Shown in pieces: positions 11,251-24,106 of a stretch of DNA of 64,000 nucleotides. Source of the DNA: Hyalella azteca (lineage: Eukaryota > Arthropoda > Malacostraca > Amphipoda > Hyalellidae); the NCBI RefSeq assembly GCF_000764305.2, contig NW_025944932.1, positions 1-64,000 on the forward strand, in the 5' to 3' direction. A program made the translations under genes and the position numbers. The number at the start of each line of letters is the position of its first letter. Within the stretch, counting starts at the first letter, position 1. Under the pieces are notes generated by a model. The model saw nothing but the letters and a program-made list of their open reading frames with translations, did not search any database and was not told the origin of the DNA.

Positions 11251-12406
11251 ATCCATTATTGAATCTTCTTACACTGAAAATTGAACTTGACCGAGACGAC
11301 TATAGAAAATCAACTCGAAGTTCAATTATTCGCTCAGCTTTATGGCACAATGAATAGTTTATTTCAGCTGTGATACAGAAGATGAAGAAACAGTTGCGTA
11401 TATACACGAAGGCATGCGGAAAATGATTACTGTATACAGAACTGAGTTTAGAATTGCCGCGGTATACAAGAAAGTGTGTAAAAAAAGCGCTTACAAGACT
11501 GCGTGTACAGGACTGTATGAATACGACTGTCATCATTTGAGACTTTGTGACTTTCATCGTAGAGTCTTTTCTAAAAAATTCAGAAGTAATTAAAACATAA
11601 AGCCTTATTGCTGCTGAGGAACACAAGAGCTACAAAAAAACTCTGAATCCATCCGTGCTACACGACACAGAATGGCGCGCGTCAAAATTCCTCTCGCATT
11701 AATTTGACATTCTTCACTTCAATTTAAATTTCAGTGCACGTCCACAGCAAGTGCTTCCAGTTGAAATTTCTCAAGCGCAAAATACGAAACTTAAGGACAT
11801 TTGCGTAAAAACATTGTTTGTGGTAAAACGGCACTGAAATGTACTAATGTTCTGTCGTGAAGACGAAACGATAAAATGAAGTAAAGATCGTTATGGTGGT
11901 TGTACGAAATAACGTCAGGAAGACGAAACCTTAATAAATTATTTTTAGTTTTAGTTAATTAATACACACAATTTGCCACAACAAATTTTAATGCTTGCAA
12001 GCCATGAGCAAATTAAACCGTAAGATGTAACATTTTGCCCTTGTTATACAACTTCTAACACATTTAAAATAAAATAGTCTCTATATACCAGCTGATATAA
12101 TGACTTTTCGTCCGGAAGCTGAAACAAAATGTTTTTTAAAGACGAATGAATATACACCGAGAGGAATCTTTAAAATTAATGTCATTATGTGGGCAAGAAA
12201 ACGCGGACAGACGAGATGAGCTTCAGAGCGAACGTTCGATTCAACTCGTATGTTGATACCAAGCCACTGGAGTACCGCAATGCGTGGAGACATTAACACG
12301 TTTTCACTATCAATCAATAAATAAATTAAACGTAAACATGTGCGCATGTTCAACAGTCGGTTATGTAAACAGTAATGTTATGGCTGTGACTAAATAGTTC
12401 GTGCTT

Positions 12407-12449
12407 CGTTTACCCCTGGTAAGGTGACCACCTCTTTCAGGGGTAAACG
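12407..12449. repeat. Perfect 12-bp inverted repeat, 19-nt loop
   Basis: CGTTTACCCCTG (12407–12418) is complementary to CAGGGGTAAACG (12438–12449). Further GTAAACG-like elements recur irregularly up to about 12650. Confidence 0.85.
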
Positions 12450-12799
12450 GAGCGTGCTTGTTGCAATAGTGAAACGTTTCATGGTTGTTGCTACTGTAAA
12501 ACAGATGCATGATAATTTAGAGAGGCAAAACAGTGAATGATGTTGGCAGTGGTAAACCGTTGTATGATCTTTGCCAGCGGTAGAAAAGTGTTTTGCTGTC
12601 AGTGGTTAAACGATGCACTTCTGATGTCATGGGTAAACGAAGCATATTTATTTTCAACTGTTAATGGTGCGTGTTTATTGCCTAATAAATAAGGAAAACA
12701 CAAGCATTGGCCACAAATAAAAGAGGCATTGCAGCGAGTACCTTAGCTGTTGCCAGCAGCATGGAAGCAAGTGCATGGGGCTTTTGCCATCTGAATGAC

Positions 12800-12892
12800 T
12801 ATGTAGACTATAGACTATAGATTATAGACTATAGACTATAGACTATAGACTATAGACTATAGACTATACACAATAGACTATAGACTATAGAG
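12800..12892. repeat. Heptamer microsatellite (GACTATA)n
   Basis: There are about 12 copies of a 7-bp unit with one interruption (CACAATA). The repeats are self-complementary in part (TATAG/CTATA). Confidence 0.95.
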
Positions 12893-13499
12893 GCTAGCGG
12901 TTCAGCAGCGGCAGCAGCGATGCCATCATTAAGGTAGTGGCAGCCGCAGACTCGACTGTTCTTGACAGCAAACAGAAATAAATGATCGTCGAAAACAAGA
13001 GCAGCTGGAGCTGCGAGAACTGAAGTCATGGACGTCGAGCACTGAAAAACTGCACATTTTTATAAAATTGTCAACTTTTAGGTATAACGGCCATGTCGTA
13101 AAAATTTGCAATTACTTTTACAAATTTTTAATGAAATAAAATAACGTTCTTCAATCGCAGTCCACTGATCTAAAATACTGTAGTTCAGCATTGGTTGTAT
13201 CCAAGGCAGTAAATTTCATGGTGCTAAATATGTTTGAATTTCTAGCTCTCGTACCACTAACTTGAATTGCATACAATTATGCTTCAATTAAGGATGTGCA
13301 AGGCATGTCAGCGAGTAATTTATTTAAATAGATGAAATTTATTTATTTATTTAGATGGAATTTATTTAATAGATGGAAAGTTTTCAGGGTGGACCAATTT
13401 ATCAAATTTCAACAACAGTCACTGCGTTGGGCGAGTAAATGCTCAGCGCATCTATGAATCATCAAAATTTAGCATCTCTAAGTAAAATCTCCTACCCAT

Positions 13500-13738
13500 A
13501 ATATCAAACCTTCATCCTATTACTTCAAACTTCTTACTTATATCAGCAAACACCCTAACCATATCAACAAACATCCTAACCATATCAGCAAACACCCTAA
13601 CAATATCAACAAACATCCTAACCATATCAGCAAACACCCTAACCATTTGAACAAATTAACATCCATCCTCCCATATCAACAAACCTACTACCTACAGCAA
13701 CAAACCTCTCACTAACATCAACAAACATCCTACCTGCG
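13500..13738. repeat. Minisatellite, ~21-bp unit, about 10 copies
   Basis: The unit is CATCCTAACCATATCAACAA with CACCCTAAC variants. The CCTAAC triplets resemble telomere-like DNA only superficially; the true period is 21 bp. Confidence 0.9.
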
Positions 13739-15620
13739 TCAATTTGACCCACCTGAAGAACCCGAATCAAAATTAACTTTAAGCTTGCTGAGCAAAATGT
13801 TATATATATTTCAGTAACCGTAATTGATCAATGCCGTTCATGCCGTTCAGTCAATTGGTGAAGTGAAATTTTTATAATGCCAAAACTTTGATAGTGTAGA
13901 TCCCATCAAACTTTCCGAAATTTGAGCTCGTTATAGGTATTAACACACTTCTAAAATCCAGCTAAATATTCTTTGTCGTCATGTTTTAATTATTATTAGT
14001 AAGAAAAGGTTGAGATTTCACGATATAATCTTTAACCATACAACAAAAGTCCTGTCACTCACCATGTTTGCAACGCTCGGTGCAGGTATCAGGCCTGAAT
14101 GTGGAAGAAGAGCAAACCGGAACTCGTGACGGTGATAACCTTCACTTCAACATTATAATATTCAAGTCCATGGGCCAAATCCAAACTACATTTCGATCAA
14201 GTAAAATATCACAATTCAGTGAATTTCATTCGTTATCGTCATTGTATTACGTTGCTGATCGTTGAATCGGAAATATGAAATCATTCACAAAAATTGTATA
14301 CTAATCAATCATCTTTCTAAACGACATACGCACTTTAAATTTTACACACAGACACGTCACAAAAATGTGAAACTCATTCTTTTTCCTTATTAAACTTTGT
14401 TCGTCAACTCGCAGCTCATTAATCTGATAACTCGGAGACATTTTACAGAGTTTGACAGCAGCTTCTCATTGCTAGCCAGTCAAACAAGTCTTTTTGAGTA
14501 TGCAAAATGGGATAAAATTTCCATATAGTGATTAATTATCACCCACTCAAAAGGAACTCATCAAAGGACTCATTAATTACCAAAAATAAATATCAGTTGA
14601 AGTGTATATTAAACATTCACCTTTAATTTATATGTATATATCAAAGAAGGTGACGCCGAGGAATATTAAACATCAAAGGTTTTTCTACTTCACGAAGAAA
14701 CATCAAAGTATAATATAGAAAACGATTAAATTCATCTTCGCTCTTTACGTTTAGGCAATGTGAAGTAGCAGTCGAGGTCTTTTTACCACGTTTCCTTTAC
14801 GAGAAAATTTCAATTGCATTTAATTAATCGAGAAAGTTAAATCCTTAATATCACGTTGATATATATGATATATGCTGCCCGTCATGTTTTTGAGCAAACA
14901 ACTTATGAAGATACTTAAAGTTTCTAATCCTTTTCAGCAGGCGCATTAAAGTTTAACCAAACTCCATCTAACGCAAATCTTGCCTTGACTTTCATCAGAA
15001 TTAGAAAAAAAGACAAACAAAGTTTGCTCGAAGCTATCAATGTTTCAAATTATTATGAGCTAAAATTATGTAAGTGAACATAATTACAAATTAATTAATA
15101 GAGAATCAATAGAAATAACAGCCTCTTAATGACCGTTGTGTTGACAATCAATCAAATATTTCATTGAAACGCCCTTGGAATCAAAATACATGAAAGTTTT
15201 TACTGAAATATGCACGAATGATGAGAAAATGCGGTAGCCTTATTTTTCGTTAAATAAATGCTACTTTTTTTTTAATTTCAATAAGGCACACGCGCTCACG
15301 TACGAGGCAGTTCAATGCCAAAAAATCCCCATTTTGCAAACCCTTCAAACATATACGAGGAAAAATTCGCGTACACTCAAAAATAAGATCATTAGTAGCG
15401 ATCAAGAAAAACTCTCTCAAGTCATGCAGCTAAGCAACCCGAAGCGATATATAAACAAAACCTCGTCTTGTCTGGCTGCAAACAATTCCAGAGATACTAT
15501 CGGTCGTGAGTTCAGATGCAAGTGACCAATCCAACATCAAACGTAAATTATTGAACGTTCCGGAAACTGAACAAACTTAAAAATAATAGCACATATAACA
15601 TTTCAGAATTCTATTATCTG

Positions 15621-15654
15621 GAGTAGAATTCCAGAATTATCTGGAATTCTACTC
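15621..15654. repeat. Perfect 14-bp hairpin, 6-nt loop
   Basis: GAGTAGAATTCCAG pairs with CTGGAATTCTACTC around the loop AATTAT. Confidence 0.85.
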
Positions 15655-15689
15655 GCTGCAACGCGTAGCAACCGACCCACTGAAACGAA

Positions 15690-16300
15690 GCGCAAGGATC
15701 CATAAGATTATCCTGCAAAACTGCCTGTATAAAATTAATCGCAGCAAACCATGTCAGGAATCTTGCATTAAACCACTGTAAGGTGAAGCGCAGTGACCCA
15801 TGAGGTTAACACGTGAACCAGTAAGTATACAGTAAAACGCAGCAATTAATCCACGTGTAGAATCCTACATAAAACTGCTACTATAAGGTGATGCGCAGCA
15901 ATCCATGTCTGTAATCTTACACAAAACAACTAGCATAAAATGAAGAGCAGCACTCCGCGTACGTCAGGAATCTTGTATGAAACAGCAGTACAAAGTAAAG
16001 AGCAGCAATCCGCGTACGTCAGGAATCTTGTATGAAACAGCAGTACAAAGTAATGCGCAACAATCCGCGTACGTCAGGAATCTTGTATGAAANGATCACT
16101 CCTGTCTCTTATACACATCTATGTCAGTAATCTTGCACAAAACAACCGGCATAATGTGAAGTGAAGCACTCCGCGTACGTCAGGAATCTTGTATGAAACA
16201 GCAGTACAAAGTAAAGAGCAACAATCCGTGACGGTAATCTGTTAGGACTGCCACTGTAGCGTGAAGCGCAGCGGCTCCCTACAGTCCATAATACAGACAG
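15690..16300. repeat. Tandem repeat, ~55-bp unit, interrupted by an adapter scar
   Basis: The unit contains CAGCAGTACAAAGTAA, then GCGTACGTCAGGAATCTTGT. Central copies are near-identical and outer copies are diverged. An N (16093) and a Nextera mosaic end (16102–16120) lie inside, so copy number is unreliable. Confidence 0.9.
16093..16120. other. Assembly scar: N plus Nextera Tn5 mosaic end
   Basis: N at 16093 is followed by eight bases and CTGTCTCTTATACACATCT (16102–16120), the exact 19-bp Tn5 mosaic end used in Nextera libraries. It is sequencing adapter, not genome. Confidence 0.97.
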
Positions 16301-17187
16301 ACGCAGGTCAATATTCGTCGGCCTAAAGGCGGTGTTGTGTGGCGATGGACATGAACGGCTTTCCTTTGTACAATGCGACGGGTGGTAAACACGCGCGCGA
16401 GCTAAAAATACAAATCCATACAAACTCTTCTCGATATATTGAAGCTGTCAGGCAAAGAACACACGCCGGGACTTCGTGAGAACATTGATAAATATTGGTA
16501 TTGCATCTATGGCTACCCGTTTTAATGGCTAAAATAAAGCCGCGGTAATTCGAAAATGTATTGCCGGTTAGAAATCGGGAAGAGGAAGATAATACACGAT
16601 ACGTTTCATATGTTACATCGTTGTTTCCTATCGAAGTTTGATAAATATATTAATTTATTCCCGTAGTGCTATTTCTTCCCCACGGGTCACATTTTATGAC
16701 CCATTTCATGCTTTACACCGCATGACATTGATTGAACAGCAATGTTTACAATTTGATGGGTGTTCCCAAGTTGTTTTCCCTCCGCAGCTGGATTTTTAGT
16801 GGGTACAGATGACTTGCTTTCATTGCAGTCATTGCCGGGGCAATGACTGTAAATTAATGTCAAGGGTAAGGCCAAGGGTCAGGGTGAAATTTCGGAAATA
16901 GTGGTTTATATATTGAATATCAATCTAGCTTGGGAACTGCCTATCAGTTCCAAAATTTCAACTCTATATAAAAGTAAAATCTGTTTTTATATTATTAGAT
17001 ACAATACGCTACGTGCAATTGTTCATTTATTACTACTGCATTCTATTCTGCCCGGCAAGGATATAAATTGATTGTTTTTATACACTGCGTGCGCGACGGG
17101 TAATCTTTAGTTGTTACGTCACTTTAATAACAGCACGGCAAATATGCATATATTATTTGTTTTCACTTGTACTGCCAGCTCGCCAAG

Positions 17188-17256
17188 GTTTCTGACGTCG
17201 CGTTCACGGTAAATGACGTCGCGTTCACGGTGAATGACGTCGCGTTCATGATGAAT
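17188..17256 (+). promoter_or_regulatory. Three spaced TGACGTCGCGTTCA motifs (CRE-like)
   Basis: The sequence TGACGTCGCGTTCA occurs three times at a 21-bp spacing, each carrying TGACGTC, the core of an ATF/CREB site. A GC-rich block follows to about 17400, open on both strands but without a recognisable product. It may be a regulatory element or simply a short tandem repeat. Confidence 0.4.
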
Positions 17257-18237
17257 GAAGGGCGTCCTTCAAGAACGCCGATGTGCCCAGCGATTGTCAA
17301 ATTTCGGGGCAGAGGACTCGTGTCCCGCGGGCAGCACAGCGTTTCTCGCGTATTCGACCTCACCCTGCTTAGGTTCACCGCGCTGCATCACAATCTTTAA
17401 CAACCGTACCATTATTCCACATATTTATCCATGATCCAAAGCACTGCGCTTCTAAAACAATGAATGTAATGCCAGCACTACGACCGATTAGGAGAGAAGT
17501 TCAGGAACGCAGCACTCACACTCCTTCCTCACCGACGTGCGCGAGGCGACTATCGACCAGAGAAGGACATAACTCTAACGTTACATAGAATTTAAAAGCA
17601 CAAACGATGGAATTTTAATATTTTATAATATTAACAGGTAATTACATTGTGCAAAGACAACACAAACAATTATTTAATAGTGATTTATGAATATTACCCC
17701 AAATTTAAAGGGTTCCATTCATATCGTGACGCATTGATTCACAAACCCAGAGAGGGTCTGGGCACGATTACGTACCAGAAGAAGTACAATCGTACTAGAA
17801 AGAACGCCATCGTACTGAAGGCAGAGCAGATGGCACTGAAATTGCACTAGAAGTATGAGGGTGCTTGAGAACCCTCGTGCAGCGGTACAAGTAATCTTCT
17901 CGTAAGTTCTTACGCGGGACCAAAATTCTGAGCTACCGGAGGCGTAGTAAAATTTTTTTCATACAGTTTTCATTCCAATTTACATATGCTAGATAATACA
18001 TTTATTAGTATTCATTATATTTTTAAAATAATAATAATTTTTCAGTGAGCTGATGGTTACTTTACTACATAGGAAATTTAAATATGTTAACGACGTTTTT
18101 GCAACCAGATTCATGAACAAGTTACAAAAGACTTGAATTCCGTTTTTTCACAAAGACAAATCCGTTTTTTAGAAATTGATAGCTAGAGTCTCTTCCAATC
18201 ATAAAGAGGGCTTCTGATTTAGCTGATCGAGGCAAAG

Positions 18238-18395
18238 CAAGACGATGCTGGTGCAGGCTTGGGACACCACATGACGATGCTGGTGCAGGCTTGGGGCACC
18301 GCATGACGATGCTGGTGCAGGCTTGGGGCACCGCATGGTGATGCTGGTGCAAGCTTGGGGCACCGCATGACGATGCCGGTGCATTCTTCCAGTGC
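18238..18395. repeat. Minisatellite, 32-bp unit, about 5 copies
   Basis: The unit contains GACGATGCTGGTGCAGGCTT followed by GGGGCACCGCAT. Minus-strand frames through it are open but purely repetitive. Confidence 0.95.
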
Positions 18396-19084
18396 CAGCA
18401 TCATCATAGTCCAAGCGAGGGTAATCTTGCTTAGGCGGTTCATTTTGTATTTAAACAATAGAATGATCATAACGTACCGAATTGCTGAACAATCTAGGGC
18501 AAGTTTTTTGGTTAGAAACTGAGTTTGCCTGAGCTCATCGACTCTGGTCCTAAATAAAAGGTCCCAACCTTATGTACACGGGAGTTAATCGTCTCCAGTT
18601 ATCCCCAATTTACGCCGTTCACGTACTTTTCCTAGTCTTCCATGCGTTCCTTACACGTACATTTTTCTAAATCTCGCAATTAAACTATTTTGTGATTTAC
18701 TAATGAATTTATTTACACTCGAATCTTCATTACTATATTAAAATTTATTCCGAAAATCTTATTCACGAACTGCTATCGCCAGCAAAAAACGTGGTATGAT
18801 TCATTTAACAAAACTAACACGACTATTATTAAATTTAATTTATTATCAAGATTAGTTAATTAGTATAAAATAAAGTCCATTTCCAGCTCAAGAATTAATT
18901 CTATATAAAAAAATCAATTTCTCTTGCTATCCTAGTCTAAGAAGTATTATTATTGTTTAAATAAGTATACTTATATCTTTGCACGTAAGAATAAAAAATA
19001 AAATAAATTCGATATAATTTTCATTAATTATGAAGCATATCTGAAAATATTAGAGCCACGAGTTGCACAGTACCCAATCTAGGT

Positions 19085-19295
19085 ATACTGAACACACTGA
19101 TCATTTTGATCACTCTGAGCACTATGATCGCTCTGAGCACTCTGATCGCTCAGAGCACACTGAGCACACTAATCACTCTGATCACTCAGAGCACACTGAT
19201 CACCCTGAGTACTCTGATCACTCAGAGCACACTGATCACTCTGAGCACTCTGATCACTCAGAGCACACTGATCACTCTGAGCACTCTGATCATTG
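19085..19295. repeat. Palindrome-rich 18/36-bp minisatellite
   Basis: Alternating GATCACTCTGAGCACTCT and GATCACTCAGAGCACACT units form a 36-bp higher-order repeat. Each contains the palindrome TGATCA and the mutually complementary CTCTGAG/CTCAGAG elements. Confidence 0.95.
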
Positions 19296-20404
19296 GATTA
19301 TTCGAATGTTTATTCATGAGTAAGCTCGGCGATAGTTTTTTTAGACGAATTGAAATTTATATTACTGAATTTCATAGGATATTTTGTTCCCGAGCATTTT
19401 CTAGAGTTCGTAATTCTGTTTCAGTAATTGCCAGTATTTTATGTAGACAACGCTCAGGGCTCCGTCTTAGGTGAGACTTGACTGAGAATATTTCAATCAG
19501 ATCTCGGTCCTCCATTGTTACAAATTTCTCATTCAAGTCTCACTGTAATATCAGAGTAAATCACCTGTGCATTTTCGATGTTCAATAGTGATGGGTCGTA
19601 AATCCCGCTCAGAAGTGTCTCAGAGTTCAGCAAGAGATCCATTGCAGAAATTTCTATGAGATCCGTCCGAGCTACCGCGCACGAATGTCTGAGTCATCCG
19701 CCTAAGCTCACTGTGCAGTCTAACATTAGCGAACTATCGATGTTAAGGTATCAGTAGAATTCTTTCAACTCACCGCATTTTACGTTTTATGAGAAACTCG
19801 TATATCAAAATATAAAAATTGGTTAAATTTTTTCAAATTGGTCACAAATCGACTTCGTACTCCAACATTGTTTGCCTAGAATAATCAATAATGCAGTACT
19901 ATTATCAATAATGTCATTGGTAATGAATTCGATATTAAGCTCCTGACATTCCTTCATAGTGCCAGTAATTGAAGAGTGAGCATGGATTAACTAAGTACAT
20001 TTTAGACAGTAACTAAACGGTTACAGGCCACACACCCCATACAAACTGAATAATTAAGTAGTATATCCTCAAAATTTAGTTTTCTCTGAAATGGAAAACT
20101 TTCTATGAAAGAAAATTTCACGCAGGCATACTGTTTAGGAAAAATTTAGGCCACAAATCCAGTAACTTCGTCGAGAAAACACGTGTCTCGGTAAGAGGCT
20201 TTAAAATTATTGTATACTTCCGTTTTCGCTTCGCTTCAGAACAAGTTGTCAAATTTGTGTGGGGCAGACTGGGTCTAACTTTCTAAGTCGCACAGGAACA
20301 ACCATGGTTGAACCTATTATAGTTCAACCACCAGAGAACAACGTACTGAGATAAATATTATTTCCCCTATTTTAAAAGGCTCGATTTATCTCAATGTACG
20401 TTAG

Positions 20405-21042
20405 TATGGTGAACACAATTTTAGCGACCAATAGAATATGTTGACTCTGAAAACGCATGTCGCTATGATCTATTATTGCGTAACAAAGTGGAACTTATTA
20501 CTGCATTCTTCCTTTTGCTTCAGTGCATATCAATTTTGCCAGTGTAATTTTTTACACATAAAAATTGCAAATTCAAAATCCTTTCAAATATTGCACGAAA
20601 ACCCATTTTGTACTAGTTTCTCGGAATATTTCATAATAATTTTCATTACAATCGTACCAATTTTAACTTCAATATTTTTTTAACAGGTTCTTAGAAAATA
20701 TTGGTGAACGGCAGCTGGCCTCCAGCAATGAAGAAGTCGCAGATTGTGCGAAAATAATAATTGTACAAGATGCTATTTCAAACGAAGAAAACAAACTGTC
20801 ATTAACCTGTTGGGCGTTTAAATTAATATAGGAGATCAGGAAATTAATTTCACGACTTATATCGTTATTGCTGCCATTTTATGCAAACCGCTTATGAATT
20901 GGAAGGGACCTTTCACAAGCTCTTGTTGGTGATATCCACCTAACCTCGAAATTATTCTTTTAAAGCTACCAGCAATTCTCACGGTATGGCGCATTTGTGA
21001 GTCGGTGAAAAACATTAAAGTATTGAAGTTTGCCCCAAAACA
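20405..21042. repeat. Segment A of a duplicated element (first copy)
   Basis: About 640 bp match 22613–23263 at roughly 85–90% by inspection, starting at TATGGTGAAC and ending at GAAGTTTGCCC. It is continuous with segment B. A short minus-strand frame (containing HTVRIA and KRIISRL) is partly shared with the second copy but is broken by indels. I do not recognise the product. Confidence 0.85.
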
Positions 21043-21045
21043 AAA

Positions 21046-22612
21046 GTTTGCCTCATCTTTCATCCTTTTCGTCACCGCACATGGGCATCAAAACGTTTTC
21101 GATGTGGAAATTAGAAATGGGCACGCATGCGTGCATGAAAACGAAACAATCGCAACAGAAGTTACCAGATGTTACAATGTTAACTTTTTTTCCTCATTAC
21201 AGTGTTTGTTTTTCGGATAAATTCACTAGATCCGAAAAATTAAGCGCACATCTATAAAAACTTATCAATAGTGTTAGTCCATACTAGGTGACATTTTTTA
21301 ACATGGTTAAGTCAAACTGCGATATTCGAATTTTGTCCTTTTTTTGACTCGAACTCGACGTGTTATTAAGTCGATAACAATTGATTGGTTTTTCGTAATC
21401 GAGATCTATATACTGAGAAAAATCAATGGATTAAAATGTTCTAATAGCGACACGCTTCCTTTCCACAACACGAACAAAAAGCGTACGTAACACTGGTACG
21501 CTCCTTGTGCAAGATCTCGAAAACCCACACATGCACAAAGAATGAATCACGATTGAACAAAGTCTCACTCATTTAGCTGAGTGTAGATATTAGAACAATT
21601 TATTATCCTAGATATTGAAGTTGTACATTGTGTGGCCCAGAAATAAAAAGAGAAAATCCCCTTTCCGCACATGAAACAAATAAGAAGAAACATTCAAGCT
21701 TTTAACCATCCACACCAGTCACAAGTTGTACGATCACAGGCTCAGAGGCAGAGAAGGTAGTAGGAGTGAAGGTTTTATGGGATAAGTAGTGAGGGTTTAA
21801 TGGGATGAGGAGGAGTGAGAGTTTAATGGGATGAGAGGAGTGAGGGTTTTATGGGATAAGGAGGAGTGAGGGCTTAATGGGATGAGGAGGAGTGAGGGTT
21901 TTATGGGATAAGGAGGAGTGAGGGCTTAATGGGATGAGGAGGAGTGAGGGTTTTATGGGATGAGAGGAGTGCGGGTTTTACATATATAGGAGGAGTGAGG
22001 GTTTTATGGGATGAGGAGGAGTGAGGGTTTTAAGGGATAATAATGATTTAGTGTTTTATGAGATAAGGATAAGTCAGGGTTTAAGGGAAAAGAAGGCAGG
22101 GGATTTTAATGGACAAAAATAAGTGATTATTTTAAAGGATAAGAAGGAGTGAAGGTTTAAAAGGATAAAAAGGGGTTGGGTTTTCGGGGACAAGAAATGA
22201 AAGCTTTAGGGGATTAGGAGGGTTGAGGGTTTTAATTATGCGAAGGCTGATGCAAGCAGTTGATAATAATCTGCAACACAGTGAAAGGAATATTGGCTCA
22301 GACAAGTGAATTCATGGGCCGCAGATGATATGTTTAAAATTAAATTTTATTCAAATTGACTTTCTTCGAATGGCTGTGAACTGAGTCCGCTGACTCGGTT
22401 AAACGGTTTTAAGTTAAGGAGGACTCCAATAAAAACTTTATATTGGCTATTTTTTATTTCAAATTCGTCAAATGATTTAAATGATCCCATTTAAACAGGA
22501 AACGTAATTATTTATTATAAATTAGAATACTAACTTTATGGACGTTTTTCTAGGTCTTCTGATGATATCATCCTACCCGGAAGATTAGCTCGTGACTGGA
22601 AAAAAAAACAAA
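21046..22612. repeat. Segment B of a duplicated element, with internal 26-bp minisatellite
   Basis: It is homologous to 31101–32728. The middle (about 21745–22230) is an array of roughly 26-bp units (GAGGGTTTTATGGGATAAGG then AGGAGT). The last 75 or so bases, ending in the A-rich GGAAAAAAAAACAAAT, are essentially identical in both copies. No coding potential. Confidence 0.85.
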
Positions 22613-23263
22613 TATGGTGAACTCAAATTTAGCGACCAAGTGAATATGTTAGCTCTGAAAACGCATGTGGCTATGATCTGTTATTACGTAAGAAAGTGAA
22701 ACTTATTACTGCATTCTGCCTTTTCCTGCAGTGCATATCTATTTTGCCAGTGTAATTTTTCACACATAAAAATTTCAAATTTAAAATACATTCAAATATT
22801 GCATGAAAAACCTATATTTTTGTACAAGTTTCTCGCAATATATCGCACTAATTTTCATAACAATCGTACCAATTTTAACGTCAATATTTTTTAACGGTTT
22901 TTTTTTTAGAAAATATTGCCATTATTGGTGAACGGCAGCTGGCCTCCAGCAATGAAGAGGTCACGGATGGTTCGAAAATTATAATTGTACAAGATGTTAT
23001 TTCAAACTAAGAAAACAAACTGCCATTAAAATCTGGACGTTAAATTAACATGGGAGATTAGGAAATTCATTTCACTACTCATATCGTTATTGCTGCTATT
23101 TTTTGCAAACCGTTCATGAATTGGGAGGGACCGATTACAAGCTTTTTGTTGGTGAAATCCTCTTAACCTCGAAATTATTCTTTTAACACTACATGCAATT
23201 CTTACGGTATGGTGCATTTATGAGTAGGTGAAAAACATAAAAATATTGAAGTTTGCCCAAACA
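22613..23263. repeat. Segment A of a duplicated element (second copy)
   Basis: A direct repeat of 20405–21042 lies immediately after segment B, giving the order A–B–A in direct orientation. Homology stops at GTTTGCCCAAACA. Confidence 0.85.
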
Positions 23264-23947
23264 TATTTATTTCACGCTAAATTAGCATTGACCAAGTCTT
23301 CGTTCGGTCGCACCTTCAGATATATTAAAAATAGGTAAAAGAATAAAATTGTTATATGTAAAGATATTTCGCAGTCACGAGATCGGAGATGTACTCTACG
23401 CTTGCGTGCTATACCGAAATTAAACACCACGAAAAAAATGCATAGGAAAAATATTGATTGTGTAAAAATATTTTTAAAAATGTACATGAAATTGAGTGCA
23501 TCGACTATATAATATGGTCAAAATTCATAAAAAAAAAGTATCTTACCTTTGAAGACCTGAAAAAAGATAAGAGCAATTATACCTGGTATATAAGAGCATA
23601 CTGTCAAAGCTAGTAACTTCCAGGTGCCAGATGTCTTCAAATGCTTGCAACATCTTTATTCAATCAGCCAACAATTGAAATTTTTGCAAGCATAACCCAA
23701 CACGTGTGCCATCAGAAAATACGATCAACGAAGCCCTTACCATAAAATTTGTTAATTTCGGAAATCCAACATTTTGGCAAAAATATGGTAACACTAACAG
23801 TTACGGTACCGTTCAACCGGAAGCCAATCATAGACCATCCTGAAACTGACCAATTGCTAGCAAGGAGTCAGGGTAGGGGCAGGGTTGCCTTGGACACCCC
23901 AAATATGTCCGCTACAGAAGCATTATTTCAGGCTAGCGTAAGTCTTT

Positions 23948-24106
23948 GCTTTTAATAATAATAATAATAACAATAGCGGTTTCAGCGTTTATTAGGCCGT
24001 AGGCCTGTCGCCGACTCTGACCGCCCGGCCTCCTTGCCGATTCTGACCAGAAACTGTCGCAAAGAGCTGGGATCGAACCCGCGTCAATATAGGCGACGGA
24101 GTTACC
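23948..24106 (-). mobile_element. tRNA-derived SINE
   Basis: On the minus strand the sequence has GGTAACTCCGTCGCC (A-box-like) and, about 30 nt later, GGGTTCGATCCC (a near-consensus B box). These are the two internal RNA polymerase III promoter elements of a tRNA. A GC-rich tRNA-unrelated body follows, then a (TTA)n tail (plus-strand TAATAATAATAA at 23954–23971). Architecture and tail fit a tRNA-SINE, possibly missing a few bases at the 5' end. A target-site duplication is not clear. Confidence 0.75.

Noticed and set aside
13500..13738. Possible telomere-type CCTAA repeat
   Set aside because: The period is 21 bp with CATATCAACAA inserts, not a 5-bp TTAGG/CCTAA repeat.
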